Shown one piece after another: positions 36,602-43,993 of a stretch of 64,000 nt of DNA; the stretch's first letter is position 1; each line of letters begins with the position of its first letter. The stretch covers positions 20,538 to 84,537 of the forward strand of contig NZ_BAWO01000016.1 of assembly GCF_000632715.1 (NCBI RefSeq), in the 5' to 3' direction. The notes beneath the pieces were generated by a model. That model had not been told where the DNA came from, made no database searches, and saw only the letters and a list, made by a program, of their open reading frames with translations. The position numbers and the translations under genes are program-made. Source of the stretch: Parageobacillus caldoxylosilyticus NBRC 107762. Lineage in GTDB: Bacteria; Bacillota; Bacilli; Bacillales; Anoxybacillaceae.

Positions 36602-37043
36602 AGCGATCCCCCTCTTCCTTTCCTGCTTTCATCCCTCGCATCTTTTCTTGAACATTCACAACATCAAACGTCCACGCGCCGATTTCGCTTTACCTCTTTT
36701 GCTTTCACGCGGTAAGTAGAATTCGCCATGGTGATCATGTCGAAAAAAAGGAATTGATGTAAAACCAGGCTCCTACATCATACAAAAGAACGACAACCTT
36801 CGTAGCTATATTCCCTTTTTCGACACGCATAAAAGCCAAAAATTGACTATACATATTATTCATCTATAATTCTTATTTACTAGTATAACGGAAATTCCTT
36901 CCTAATAGAAAGAGTTTTTTTACTTTCGGAAAAGCAGCTGTAACACCTACGGGACAAAGCAACGAAACAGGGTGATGCTGACGAAATTATCGCCATGCCA
37001 TGGAAGATGCGTGCCATCAGGGAAAGCATTTGGGGCAACCCAA
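36602..37043. other. Intergenic region, nothing recognised
   Basis: About 440 bases, AT-rich, without an intact coding frame or clear terminator. Short frames here lack ribosome sites. Confidence 0.4.
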
Positions 37044-37538
37044 CTACAGCATTTTGTTGTTTTTTCTCGCCGGACACGTATACAAGTAGGAAATGCGCTT
37101 ATGATCAAAAATATAAATAGACTGCAAGATTTCATAAATCAGCTTTCTTTCCATCGCTAATAGTTCATTGGTATGAACGCGGAGATATTTTTGCTGCAGC
37201 TGGTTCCACTCGTAGAGGGTGATTTCAAACTTTTGCCTTTGCAAATCCAGCTTTACGATAAACATATATAATTGATTGACACATTTAAACACAAAATATA
37301 ATTGAGCATCACTAGAACATATAATCGTACGGAACAGCGTATCCTCTCCTAAAAAGCGATCACGGTTTTCCTCGCTTTTTAAAAACCGCAGCGAATCGGT
37401 AAAATTCGTCGGTGCAATCGTTTTCAACCGAATCGAAAACGGATTTTTCATCTCTTTAATAAATATGCGATACGTTTCCTTTTTCCGTTTCGAGCCTTTC
37501 CGTTCACGAACCATTAAATCAGCGAGATAAATATTCAC
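37044..37538 (-). CDS. Hypothetical basic protein divergent from an XRE regulator
   Basis: A 164-residue, Lys/Arg-rich soluble protein with no signal peptide or membrane span. Stretches include RKGSKRKKETYRIFIKEMKN, NFTDSLRFLKSEENRDRFLG and QLYFVFKCVNQLYMFIVKLD. The mixed alpha/beta texture does not match a family I know. GTG at 37538 is preferred because AGGGGG lies 6 bases upstream; the two ATG codons before it overlap that site. The gene is transcribed divergently from a SinR-like regulator across a 218-base gap with a perfect palindrome, so regulation by that protein is plausible. Confidence 0.6.
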   Translation of the reverse strand: MNIYLADLMVRERKGSKRKKETYRIFIKEMKNPFSIRLKTIAPTNFTDSLRFLKSEENRDRFLGEDTLFRTIICSSDAQLYFVFKCVNQLYMFIVKLDLQRQKFEITLYEWNQLQQKYLRVHTNELLAMERKLIYEILQSIYIFDHKRISYLYTCPARKNNKML

Positions 37539-37756
37539 CATCATCCCCCTTTTTTTCTAATTATAGTAAATATTTACCCATTTTTACTTATTATACCATG
37601 TAACTAGTAAATGAAAAAGATGTCGAACCTTGGGGTAAAGAATGGTTTTGTTCTTTATCGGAACAAATCGGAAAACGGTTATAAACAGAACACAAGTCTC
37701 CGCCACGCTTTTCTATCTTTAAGTTATTGATGGATTTTCTGATAGCGTGGTGAATA
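37539..37756. promoter_or_regulatory. Divergent control region with palindrome GTAAATATTTAC
   Basis: The perfect 12-bp palindrome GTAAATATTTAC (37566-37577) lies beside further TTTAC and GTAAA half-sites (TTTTTACTTA at about 37581-37590, TAGTAAATG near 37605). It is close to the hypothetical gene's start and could be an operator for the neighbouring XRE regulator. Confidence 0.4.
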
Positions 37757-38167
37757 ATGATGGATTTAGGCGAAAGACTAAAATATTTGCGCAAACAGCA
37801 GCACTGGACGCAGGAACAATTAGCGCAATACTTGAATATATCGCGCTCGCAAATTAGCAAATGGGAAAATGGCGACTTGCTTCCCGATGTGCAGTCCCTG
37901 CAAAAACTAAGCAACTTGTACAACGTGAGCATCGACTTTTTAATCGGCAGGGATTCTTCCAAAAAGGAGCTGTTGCGCGAGGTAAGACGATGGTACCAAA
38001 CGGACGATATTAGCGAAAAAACGCTCGATATTATCAATTATTTGAAGCAAAACCCCAACATCGAAGAAGCGATTTATTCGCTGGCACAATTGCCAAACAA
38101 AAAACGAAAACATGCTGAAGTAATGATTTCCACCATCATCAAAGAGTTTTCCGACGCCATCAAATAA
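37757..38167 (+). CDS. XRE-family transcriptional regulator
   Basis: A 136-residue DNA-binding protein. The N-terminal helix-turn-helix domain (about residues 3-62) reads LGERLKYLRKQQHWTQEQLA, then QYLNISRSQISKWENGDLLP and LQKLSNLYNVSIDFLIGRDS. The ~70-residue C-terminal part is helical and probably mediates dimerisation or ligand sensing. It resembles SinR/Xre-type repressors in layout. Only a weak ribosome site (GTGGTG) precedes ATG-ATG at 37757. Divergent from a hypothetical gene, with a palindromic sequence between them. Target genes are not known. Confidence 0.85.
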   Translation: MMDLGERLKYLRKQQHWTQEQLAQYLNISRSQISKWENGDLLPDVQSLQKLSNLYNVSIDFLIGRDSSKKELLREVRRWYQTDDISEKTLDIINYLKQNPNIEEAIYSLAQLPNKKRKHAEVMISTIIKEFSDAIK

Positions 38168-38225
38168 AGAAGGGCGTTCCCATATCATTTTTTCTGGCCG
38201 CGCATTGCTATGTCTGCAGAAAAAA

Positions 38226-38251
38226 AGCGCTAACATAATCGTGCTAGCGCC
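38226..38251 (-). terminator. Terminator of the ssb gene
   Basis: Inverted repeat around GCGCTA (38227-38232) and TAGCGC (38245-38250) followed by a T run on the minus strand. Two TTGGGGAC elements (38256-38263 and 38292-38299) lie between it and the gene. Confidence 0.65.
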
Positions 38252-38340
38252 ATCGTTGGGGACTTTTTGGGGAAAATATATTCTTTTTCTCTTGGGGACA
38301 ATGATTTGGAAAGGAAAACATGGGGAAATACAGAGGAAAT

Positions 38341-38688
38341 TCAGGCGTGCTCGAACCATTCATTCACTTTGCTGGTGCCGATAAAGCGGACAGATTCCGC
38401 TACTACCTCAGTGACATAGACACGCTGTCCGTCTTTGTTTTCATAGTTTCGCGTTTGGACCCGTCCCGTCACCGCAATCATCGAGCCTTTTCGGCAATAA
38501 TTGGCCGTGTTTTCTGCTGTCTTTCGCCAAAGGACGCACGGGACGAAATCAGTATCTACCCTCCCTTCTGCATTGCGGAAATTTCTTGCTACTGCTAACG
38601 TAATGTTAGCGACTGCTGCTCCATCGGCGGTATAGCGAAGTTCCGGATCTTTCGTTAACCGGCCGACGAGCACCACTTGATTAATCAT
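38341..38688 (-). CDS. ssbB: Single-stranded DNA-binding protein (short, SsbB-like)
   Basis: A 115-residue OB-fold protein starting [20 protein letters not shown], with the usual [32 protein letters not shown] and [20 protein letters not shown] stretches. It stops right after the OB fold and lacks the acidic DDDIPF-type C-terminal tail of SsbA, ending EWFEHA instead. This is the SsbB/YwpH form of Bacillus, used in natural transformation. ATG at 38688 has TGTGGAGAAAC immediately upstream, better than the ATG at 38700. It is divergent from ywpF, as both are neighbours in B. subtilis. An AAAA-N6-TTTT element at 38754-38767 is only weakly like a ComK box. Confidence 0.9.
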   Translation of the reverse strand: MINQVVLVGRLTKDPELRYTADGAAVANITLAVARNFRNAEGRVDTDFVPCVLWRKTAENTANYCRKGSMIAVTGRVQTRNYENKDGQRVYVTEVVAESVRFIGTSKVNEWFEHA

Positions 38689-39031
38689 GTTTCTCCACAT
38701 CTCCCCCTTCGTTTCCTTGCATTTTCATCATAAATGACATCGATTCCCATCGTAAAATGGCGATTTTTGAATTTTTACATGATATTTATTGGTACAATAA
38801 TGACTAGCATCTGTACAAAGAAAAGAAACCGGCTAGCAAAATTAAATTTTGGCATGCTTTCATGAAAAATGACAGTGGTGATATTTTTGTTCATGACACT
38901 ATTTTATGGACATAACCCATTTCATTTTCCTGTATAAAATAGTAAATGGAGGACAGACATACGATCCGTTTTCCTTTTGCGATGGGAATATGCTATAATT
39001 TCTACAAGACAATGCTGACGAGGTGGATGGA
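38689..39031. other. Divergent control region between ssbB and ywpF
   Basis: About 340 AT-rich bases without a coding frame. TATAAT near 38993 is a candidate -10 element for ywpF, without a convincing -35. Confidence 0.35.
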
Positions 39032-39484
39032 ATGAAAACCTTCAAGCTTGTGGGGCTCTCGGTCGTTCATGACGATTCGGACCCGCAGGATATTCCGTTT
39101 ATTGATGGCCTCATTATTAATAAAGAAGACGGAAAAAACCGCTGGCTCGTGGAGGCCTATTTAGACCAACAGTATGAACCCATTTTTGCGGATTTGCAGC
39201 ACAAAGAGGATGAATTTCGTCTGCAAGTGACGATTACCAATCGCAGCAATGATCCGGCCAATATGCTCGTCACTGTTCGTTCCATCACAAGAATGAACAA
39301 CCATATCAGCGTGCTGATGGAAGGATCCATCGTTCCAAGCAGAACGCACTTGGCGGAAGTCGTACTAGCAGGTCTTGTCAAAAAGGGGCTGCAAGGCGAG
39401 GCGTTATTGAAAGAATTTAAACATCAGCTAGACGAACGTCGCGGGATCAAAACTAAAAATAATGAAGAAACAGTAAAGGGCTAG
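39032..39484 (+). CDS. ywpF: YwpF-like protein
   Basis: A 150-residue soluble protein of the Bacillus YwpF family; function is not established. It opens MKTFKLVGLSVVHDDSDPQD, has the predicted beta-rich core (NRWLVEAYLDQQYEPIFADL, FRLQVTITNRSNDPANMLVT) and a helical basic C-terminus. ATG at 39032 follows GAGGTGG by 5 bases. In B. subtilis ywpF lies close to ssbB (ywpH), and the same association is kept here in divergent arrangement. A bidirectional terminator separates it from the convergent sortase gene. Confidence 0.88.
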   Translation: MKTFKLVGLSVVHDDSDPQDIPFIDGLIINKEDGKNRWLVEAYLDQQYEPIFADLQHKEDEFRLQVTITNRSNDPANMLVTVRSITRMNNHISVLMEGSIVPSRTHLAEVVLAGLVKKGLQGEALLKEFKHQLDERRGIKTKNNEETVKG

Positions 39485-39504
39485 AAAAACGCTTCTAGCC
39501 CTTT
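39475..39504. terminator. Bidirectional terminator between ywpF and the sortase gene
   Basis: A perfect 10-bp stem AAAGGGCTAG / CTAGCCCTTT (39475-39484 and 39495-39504), with the ywpF stop inside the stem. Confidence 0.88.
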
Positions 39505-39507
39505 TCT

Positions 39508-40095
39508 TTATTGTGCGGAAACGAGCCGGGCGATCAGCACATAGCGCTGCTTTGCCTTTCCGAAAAAATGAAATGGATAGCAGGTCGTCACCGTTAACGT
39601 TGGGCGCGGTTTTTCGACCAAAACCGTCCGGTCATGTTGATCAACAATGCGCACTTTCGTTACGCGATAAATAAATTGTTTGCTTGCTGTCTTCACCATT
39701 AATTCGTCACCAATGCCGATTTGCCCTAACTGCCGAAATACGGTATCGCGATGGCCCGATAGAACCATATTGTGCGGTTCCCCCGGCAGAGCGCTTTTTG
39801 GATAGTGGCCGATACCTTTTCGCAGCTGCTGTTCCGTCACCCCGTGGTAAATCGAGATCGATACGCTCAGTTTCGGAATAAACAGCGTGCCGATTTGCTC
39901 TCCGATCTTCGGCTTTGCTGGCAGCGCCGCCTGCTGCGGCCGGGACGCCTGCCGGGATGCTGGTTTTTTACCTTCCGCTTCTACATTTTGTACGGCATGA
40001 TATCCCATCCAGTAGCAATAACCGTTCCAAAGCGCCATCCCCAAGCCGGTCACAATACATACAGCTGCAACGTACGTCTTCGCGCGACGAAACAT
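39508..40095 (-). CDS. srtD: Class D sortase (second copy)
   Basis: A 195-residue membrane-anchored sortase with an N-terminal span and a basic/Ala-rich linker. The triad is visible: His in LSGHRDTVFRQLG, Cys in LTVTTCYPFHFFG and Arg in AKQRYVLIARL. It follows its presumed substrate gene by 6 bases. Layout and motif spacing match the sortase at 1089-1682, so the two are paralogues. The substrate here has MPDTA instead of LPKTA, so specificities may have drifted apart. The gene ends at a bidirectional terminator. Confidence 0.93.
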   Translation of the reverse strand: MFRRAKTYVAAVCIVTGLGMALWNGYCYWMGYHAVQNVEAEGKKPASRQASRPQQAALPAKPKIGEQIGTLFIPKLSVSISIYHGVTEQQLRKGIGHYPKSALPGEPHNMVLSGHRDTVFRQLGQIGIGDELMVKTASKQFIYRVTKVRIVDQHDRTVLVEKPRPTLTVTTCYPFHFFGKAKQRYVLIARLVSAQ

Positions 40096-40101
40096 TCGTT
40101 T

Positions 40102-41067
40102 TCACTCCGCCAATTTCTTTTTGCTGCTCCAATAAATGTAAAAGCCAAACAAAGCGAGGAGAACACCGGAAAGCGTACGGGCAAGATACGGAGAAGCGGT
40201 ATCCGGCATTTTTTCGCCATACATCGTTTCTTTCATTTCACTTGCTAATTCCCCTGCTGCGATCCATCTTTCCCCCGCCCGCACGACATAGCCGGAAGTA
40301 AACATTTCTTTCGACAACCGCACATCAGAAAGCAATTCCCCTGCTTCGTTATATAGTTCGACCAATAACTCGCGTCCTTCCGGCATGTTTGCCGTTGCCA
40401 GCTCATGGTAAGAGATTTTCTGTTTTTTCCCGTTTTCCTCCAAATAAAATGCTGCTTTCATTTGCAAAGTAGACAATACGTCTTCCCAAATGGAAAGCAG
40501 CTGCCGGCGCTGCGTTTCTGTCAGCTGTGTCACATCTTCTACTTGCAGAAACGGTTGCAGACGGCGGTCTAGTTCGGCTAACTGCTGCCCTACATGCGGA
40601 TTTGGCAGCGAGGCAATATGTTCAAACAGACGTTTTGCTTCGCTTTCAGTAAAACCAATCGCGCCAAGCATATCGTTAATTTGCTGCATCTTTTCGTTAT
40701 GGCGCAAATAAAAACGGACCGCTGTATCCAAATCTTCGATAAACGTATAATCTTGCATCGTTTCCCCAAACTGCCCGAGCAGCGCCTCCAGCTCTTCTTG
40801 CGTCAGTTGGTGCTTCTTGAGCAAGCGTTGCATGTTTTCTTCCGTAATCGGCGTGCCAAGCCATTGTTTTAATTCCTCCATGCTTTGAAAATCAGCCACC
40901 GTCATCTTGTACTTGTCCAAATAATTCAGCAAATCGCTCATCGACCAGCCTATGCTTTCGATGTACTGTTCCAGTTCTTGTTTTTGAATTTGGGCAAATG
41001 CGCGCGTCCCATTGGAAGCAATGATAAACAGAGAACAAACAATCATGGCGGACAACCAGCGCTTCAA
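40102..41067 (-). CDS. Processed acidic surface protein with MPDTA sorting signal (second copy)
   Basis: A 321-residue secreted protein. Signal peptide (about 1-25), then about one and a half acidic helical repeats of the kind in the first paralogue (PITEENMQRLLKKHQLTQEE, LEALLGQFGETMQDYTFIED). A region containing ELDRRLQPFLQVEDVTQLTE and an extended beta part with AAFYLEENGKKQKIS follow. The C-terminus is MPDTASPYLARTLSG, a hydrophobic span and a basic tail (SSKKKLAE). TTG at 41067 is the likely start: GGAGG is 8 bases upstream, while the ATG at 41073 is only 2 bases from it. Operon with the sortase. The whole repeat architecture is shorter than in the copy at the window start. Confidence 0.85.
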   Translation of the reverse strand: MKRWLSAMIVCSLFIIASNGTRAFAQIQKQELEQYIESIGWSMSDLLNYLDKYKMTVADFQSMEELKQWLGTPITEENMQRLLKKHQLTQEELEALLGQFGETMQDYTFIEDLDTAVRFYLRHNEKMQQINDMLGAIGFTESEAKRLFEHIASLPNPHVGQQLAELDRRLQPFLQVEDVTQLTETQRRQLLSIWEDVLSTLQMKAAFYLEENGKKQKISYHELATANMPEGRELLVELYNEAGELLSDVRLSKEMFTSGYVVRAGERWIAAGELASEMKETMYGEKMPDTASPYLARTLSGVLLALFGFYIYWSSKKKLAE

Positions 41068-41147
41068 TACCATTTCCTCCCTTCCATTGCATCAAGTAAG
41101 ATACATTGGTAGTATTTTCCGAAGGGCGGCGTCTTATGTATAAAAAA

Positions 41148-41184
41148 GAAGCGGAAACGAATCTGTTTTGTTCGTTTCCGCTTC
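41148..41184 (-). terminator. Terminator of the aspartokinase gene
   Basis: A perfect 14-bp stem GAAGCGGAAACGAA / TTCGTTTCCGCTTC (41148-41161 and 41171-41184), followed by an A/T-rich tail. Confidence 0.88.
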
Positions 41185-41200
41185 CTATGTATTCTGCTTC

Positions 41201-42580
41201 TTATTTGACGCTGTTTCCGACGGGTAATTCTTGAAAATACGCCTCATACAGCGCGCGCACCGCATTGGTAACGACTTCCTCTTTGACGCCAAACATCATG
41301 CTTACTTCCGATGAGCCTTGGTTAATCATCTCTAAGTTAATGTTGGCCTTCGCCAGCGCCGTCGTCGCTTTTGCTGCCATTCCAACGGTGCGCTCCATTC
41401 CTTCGCCGACCACCATAATAAGCGCAAGCCCGTATTCCACATTTACTTCATCGACTTCCAATTCCGTTTGAATGCGGTCTAAAATACGCTTTTCTTTCTC
41501 CCCTTCCAGTTGGCTGGCGCGTAAAATCACCGACATATTGTCGATGCCGGAAGGAGTATGTTCGTAGGAGATTCCTTCATCCTCTAAAATCTGCAGCACC
41601 CGGCGGCCAAATCCGATTTCCCGGTTCATTAAATATTTGCTAATGTTAATGCTGCAAAATCCAGTATCGCTGGCAATGCCGGCAATCGGCTCTTCCTGAT
41701 GGTTGCGTTTGGCGACAATCCAAGTGCCTGGGGCCGCAGGATTATTCGTATTTTTGACGCAAACCGGAATTCCCGCGCGGTACACCGGCTCCAGCGCTTC
41801 ATCATGAAACACGGAAAACCCAGAGTAGGAAAGTTCGCGCATTTCACGATAAGTAATTTCTTTCAACTTGCGCGGATTGGCAATAATCGAAGGGTTGACG
41901 CAATAAATCGAATCGACGTCGGTAAAGTTTTCATACACATCCGCTTTTACCCCTGCTGCGACAATCGAGCCGCTAATATCGGAGCCACCGCGCGGAAATG
42001 TCACGATATGCCCGTCGAGCGAGTAACCAAAAAACCCTGGGATCACTAACACCCCGCGCCGGTTGCGCAACTGATACAACTTTTCATATGACTCCGGCAA
42101 AATTTGCGCATTGCCCGGTTCATCCGTAACGAAAATTCCCGCCTCCCGGGGACTGACGTAGCTCGCTTCAAGCCCGGTTTCCTGTAAATACAGCGCCATC
42201 AACCGTGCGTTATGATCCTCCCCGCTCGCTTTGATCGCATCCATCAAGCGGCATGGCTCATTGCGGTACTCGCTGATTTTCCAACGCAGATCGTCTTGGA
42301 GTTCCGCTAAAAATTCCCCTGCTGGCAATTCGAGCTCATTCGCGATTTCCGCATACCGTTTTACGATCTCGTCAAGCACCTCATCGTACGCTTTCCCGTC
42401 GATCGCCGCCTGTGCCAGCTGAATAAGCATATCGGTCACTTTCACATCATCTTTAAACCGTTTCCCCGGTGCCGATACGATCACAATGCGGCGCTCAACA
42501 TCGGAGCTGACAATATCCGCCACTTTGCGAAACTGTGTGGCGCTTGCGACAGAACTTCCACCGAACTTTGCTACTTTCAT
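41201..42580 (-). CDS. yclM: Aspartate kinase (YclM-type monofunctional)
   Basis: A 459-residue enzyme catalysing the first step of lysine, threonine and methionine synthesis. The kinase domain begins KVAKFGGSSVASATQFRKVA and carries IVSAPGKRFKDDVKVTDMLI, GEDHNARLMALYL, TFPRGGSDISGSIVAAGVKA and YENFTDVDSIYCVNPSII. Two ACT domains follow (about residues 310-450), with SDTGFCSINISKYLMNREIG and INLEMINQGSSEVSMMFGVK. Length and order match YclM (aspartokinase III) rather than the two-subunit LysC. ATG at 42580 is favoured over 42586 by the spacing from AAAGGG. The upstream gap is about 100 bases, too short for a lysine riboswitch. Confidence 0.93.
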   Translation of the reverse strand: MKVAKFGGSSVASATQFRKVADIVSSDVERRIVIVSAPGKRFKDDVKVTDMLIQLAQAAIDGKAYDEVLDEIVKRYAEIANELELPAGEFLAELQDDLRWKISEYRNEPCRLMDAIKASGEDHNARLMALYLQETGLEASYVSPREAGIFVTDEPGNAQILPESYEKLYQLRNRRGVLVIPGFFGYSLDGHIVTFPRGGSDISGSIVAAGVKADVYENFTDVDSIYCVNPSIIANPRKLKEITYREMRELSYSGFSVFHDEALEPVYRAGIPVCVKNTNNPAAPGTWIVAKRNHQEEPIAGIASDTGFCSINISKYLMNREIGFGRRVLQILEDEGISYEHTPSGIDNMSVILRASQLEGEKEKRILDRIQTELEVDEVNVEYGLALIMVVGEGMERTVGMAAKATTALAKANINLEMINQGSSEVSMMFGVKEEVVTNAVRALYEAYFQELPVGNSVK

Positions 42581-42681
42581 GTCCATAACCCTTTCTGTTC
42601 GAAAATCTCCTTATATTTGTTTATCATACCACACTTTTTTATGGGCGATGTCATTATTTTTTCGGAATTCTGACAAAAAAA

Positions 42682-43125
42682 TTACTCCGCTTCCTTTTGT
42701 GCAACATTTCCGGCCCGGACATTGGCAATGCCTTCTTTACACACACCGTACGGAAGCCAGGAGCATTTGGCGCATAAGTAATCTAAATCGTCAGGACGCA
42801 CCTTTTGTGCAGTGAGCCTCACTAGTTCCGATTTTAAGTAAACCCCGTTTTCTTCAATGCCTAAATGACGGATTACTTTTTGGTCCATGGAGGTCACATG
42901 TTTATTGGAATTCGGATCGGCTTGGCACGTCGTTTCTCCATGGTGTGGACATGCCATGCACGCATCATCCAGAGCAGCGACGACTTGAATTGGAAAGTCT
43001 TGCTCTTCATCGCGAATTTTCGTCACGACTTCCCACATCTTTTCCACAAACGATGTGCTATATCCCATTCCGCGAAATCCGTGCACACATAATAAATGAT
43101 GTCCCCGTAAGCGCAGCGGCTTCAT
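42682..43125 (-). CDS. DUF1284 iron-sulfur-like protein
   Basis: A 147-residue soluble protein of unknown function. It begins MKPLRLRGHHLLCVHGFRGM, has MACPHHGETTCQADPNSN, and closes with YLCAKCSWLPYGVCKEGIAN. The conserved His/Cys pattern (RGHHLLC, CxxCPHHG-like, CAKCxWxxxGVC) is the DUF1284 signature and suggests metal or Fe-S binding, which is inference. ATG at 43125 has GGGGAGGAGAG directly upstream; the ATG at 43158 lies before that site. It is a single gene, convergent to nothing and divergent from the next hypothetical gene. Confidence 0.85.
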   Translation of the reverse strand: MKPLRLRGHHLLCVHGFRGMGYSTSFVEKMWEVVTKIRDEEQDFPIQVVAALDDACMACPHHGETTCQADPNSNKHVTSMDQKVIRHLGIEENGVYLKSELVRLTAQKVRPDDLDYLCAKCSWLPYGVCKEGIANVRAGNVAQKEAE

Positions 43126-43264
43126 CGCTTCTCTCCTCCCCTTTTTCCATAATTCCATCTTACTTGAAGAAGCGCCGTCCTACAACATGGACATTGACGG
43201 ACGTGAAGAAGACATGGCATCCTTGAAATATACAAATAAACAACATAGAAAGGAACTAACCGCC

Positions 43265-43828
43265 ATGACGAAAGAAGAAGCAGCTCGCATCTTATCGGTT
43301 TTGCTTCATGAACTAACGAAACATTGGACGAAAGAAAAAATCCATTCTGATGTGCTCGAAACGATTATGAAATTGCGAATTCAGTCTGCGGACGAACAGG
43401 AATATATACATGGACTGCTGATGAACGTCACCTTCGCAACGGAATCGGCGCATGCACTGCAACAAATATTCGGTGCGATGCTCGAGAAACAATCGCTTTT
43501 TTCCCCGAAAGAGGTGGAAAACATGTTCAACGAAGCGCAAGCGAACATCCGCGATCATCTATTAGAACTCACAGACCGTTACCGTGAACATTTCAAACAA
43601 ACTGTGGACCGGACGGAACGCAAAGAGCAGCTCGAACGTTCTTACAGCGCGCTTCTGATTGTCAATCGCATCCAAACAGATTTTTTATTTCAGTTTATCC
43701 AAGAACATAACCAAGAAGTGGCGCGACAATTTTTCAACGCCAATCCGAGCGATGTGCTGGAAGCGTTCCATCATTTAAGCAGCGTATATGCAAGCCGCTG
43801 GCTGGAAGGACTCGAACTGCATTACTAG
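43265..43828 (+). CDS. Hypothetical helical protein
   Basis: A 187-residue soluble, all-helical protein (KEEAARILSVLLHELTKHWT, YIHGLLMNVTFATESAHALQ, LLELTDRYREHFKQTVDRTE). It has no signal sequence, membrane span or recognisable motif. ATG at 43265 follows AAAGGA by about 10 bases; the ATG at 43187 has no ribosome site. I do not recognise the family. Its neighbours (DUF1284 upstream, aldehyde dehydrogenase downstream on the same strand but with its own leader) do not suggest a role. Confidence 0.65.
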   Translation: MTKEEAARILSVLLHELTKHWTKEKIHSDVLETIMKLRIQSADEQEYIHGLLMNVTFATESAHALQQIFGAMLEKQSLFSPKEVENMFNEAQANIRDHLLELTDRYREHFKQTVDRTERKEQLERSYSALLIVNRIQTDFLFQFIQEHNQEVARQFFNANPSDVLEAFHHLSSVYASRWLEGLELHY

Positions 43829-43993
43829 ATGCATAATTTTCATTTTTATAGAATTTTAAATAATTCAAAATTTTATTTTGACAAAATTGTCATATAATGC
43901 TAACCTAATCACTGGGAGGAATTTTTCACTTTTCTATAATGTATACGCTTTTTTGTAAGCGTATATAAAAAAGATACAAAGGGGGAAACTTGG
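43829..43993 (+). promoter_or_regulatory. Control region of the aldehyde dehydrogenase gene
   Basis: Three signals are stacked. The palindrome TGACAAAATTGTCA (43879-43892) is directly followed by TATAAT (43893-43898). A second TATAAT lies at 43935-43940. A perfect 9-bp inverted repeat TATACGCTT/AAGCGTATA (43942-43950, 43957-43965) follows. TTGTAAGCGTATATA (43953-43967) matches the CcpA cre consensus at all but one fixed position. Which promoter is used cannot be decided by eye. Confidence 0.45.

Noticed and set aside
38256..38299. Two TTGGGGAC elements as an operator
   Set aside because: Short, only two copies, no symmetry and no clear promoter nearby; more likely debris of dispersed repeats.
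42581..42681. Lysine riboswitch upstream of the aspartokinase gene
   Set aside because: The gap is only about 100 bases and shows none of the conserved L-box helices.
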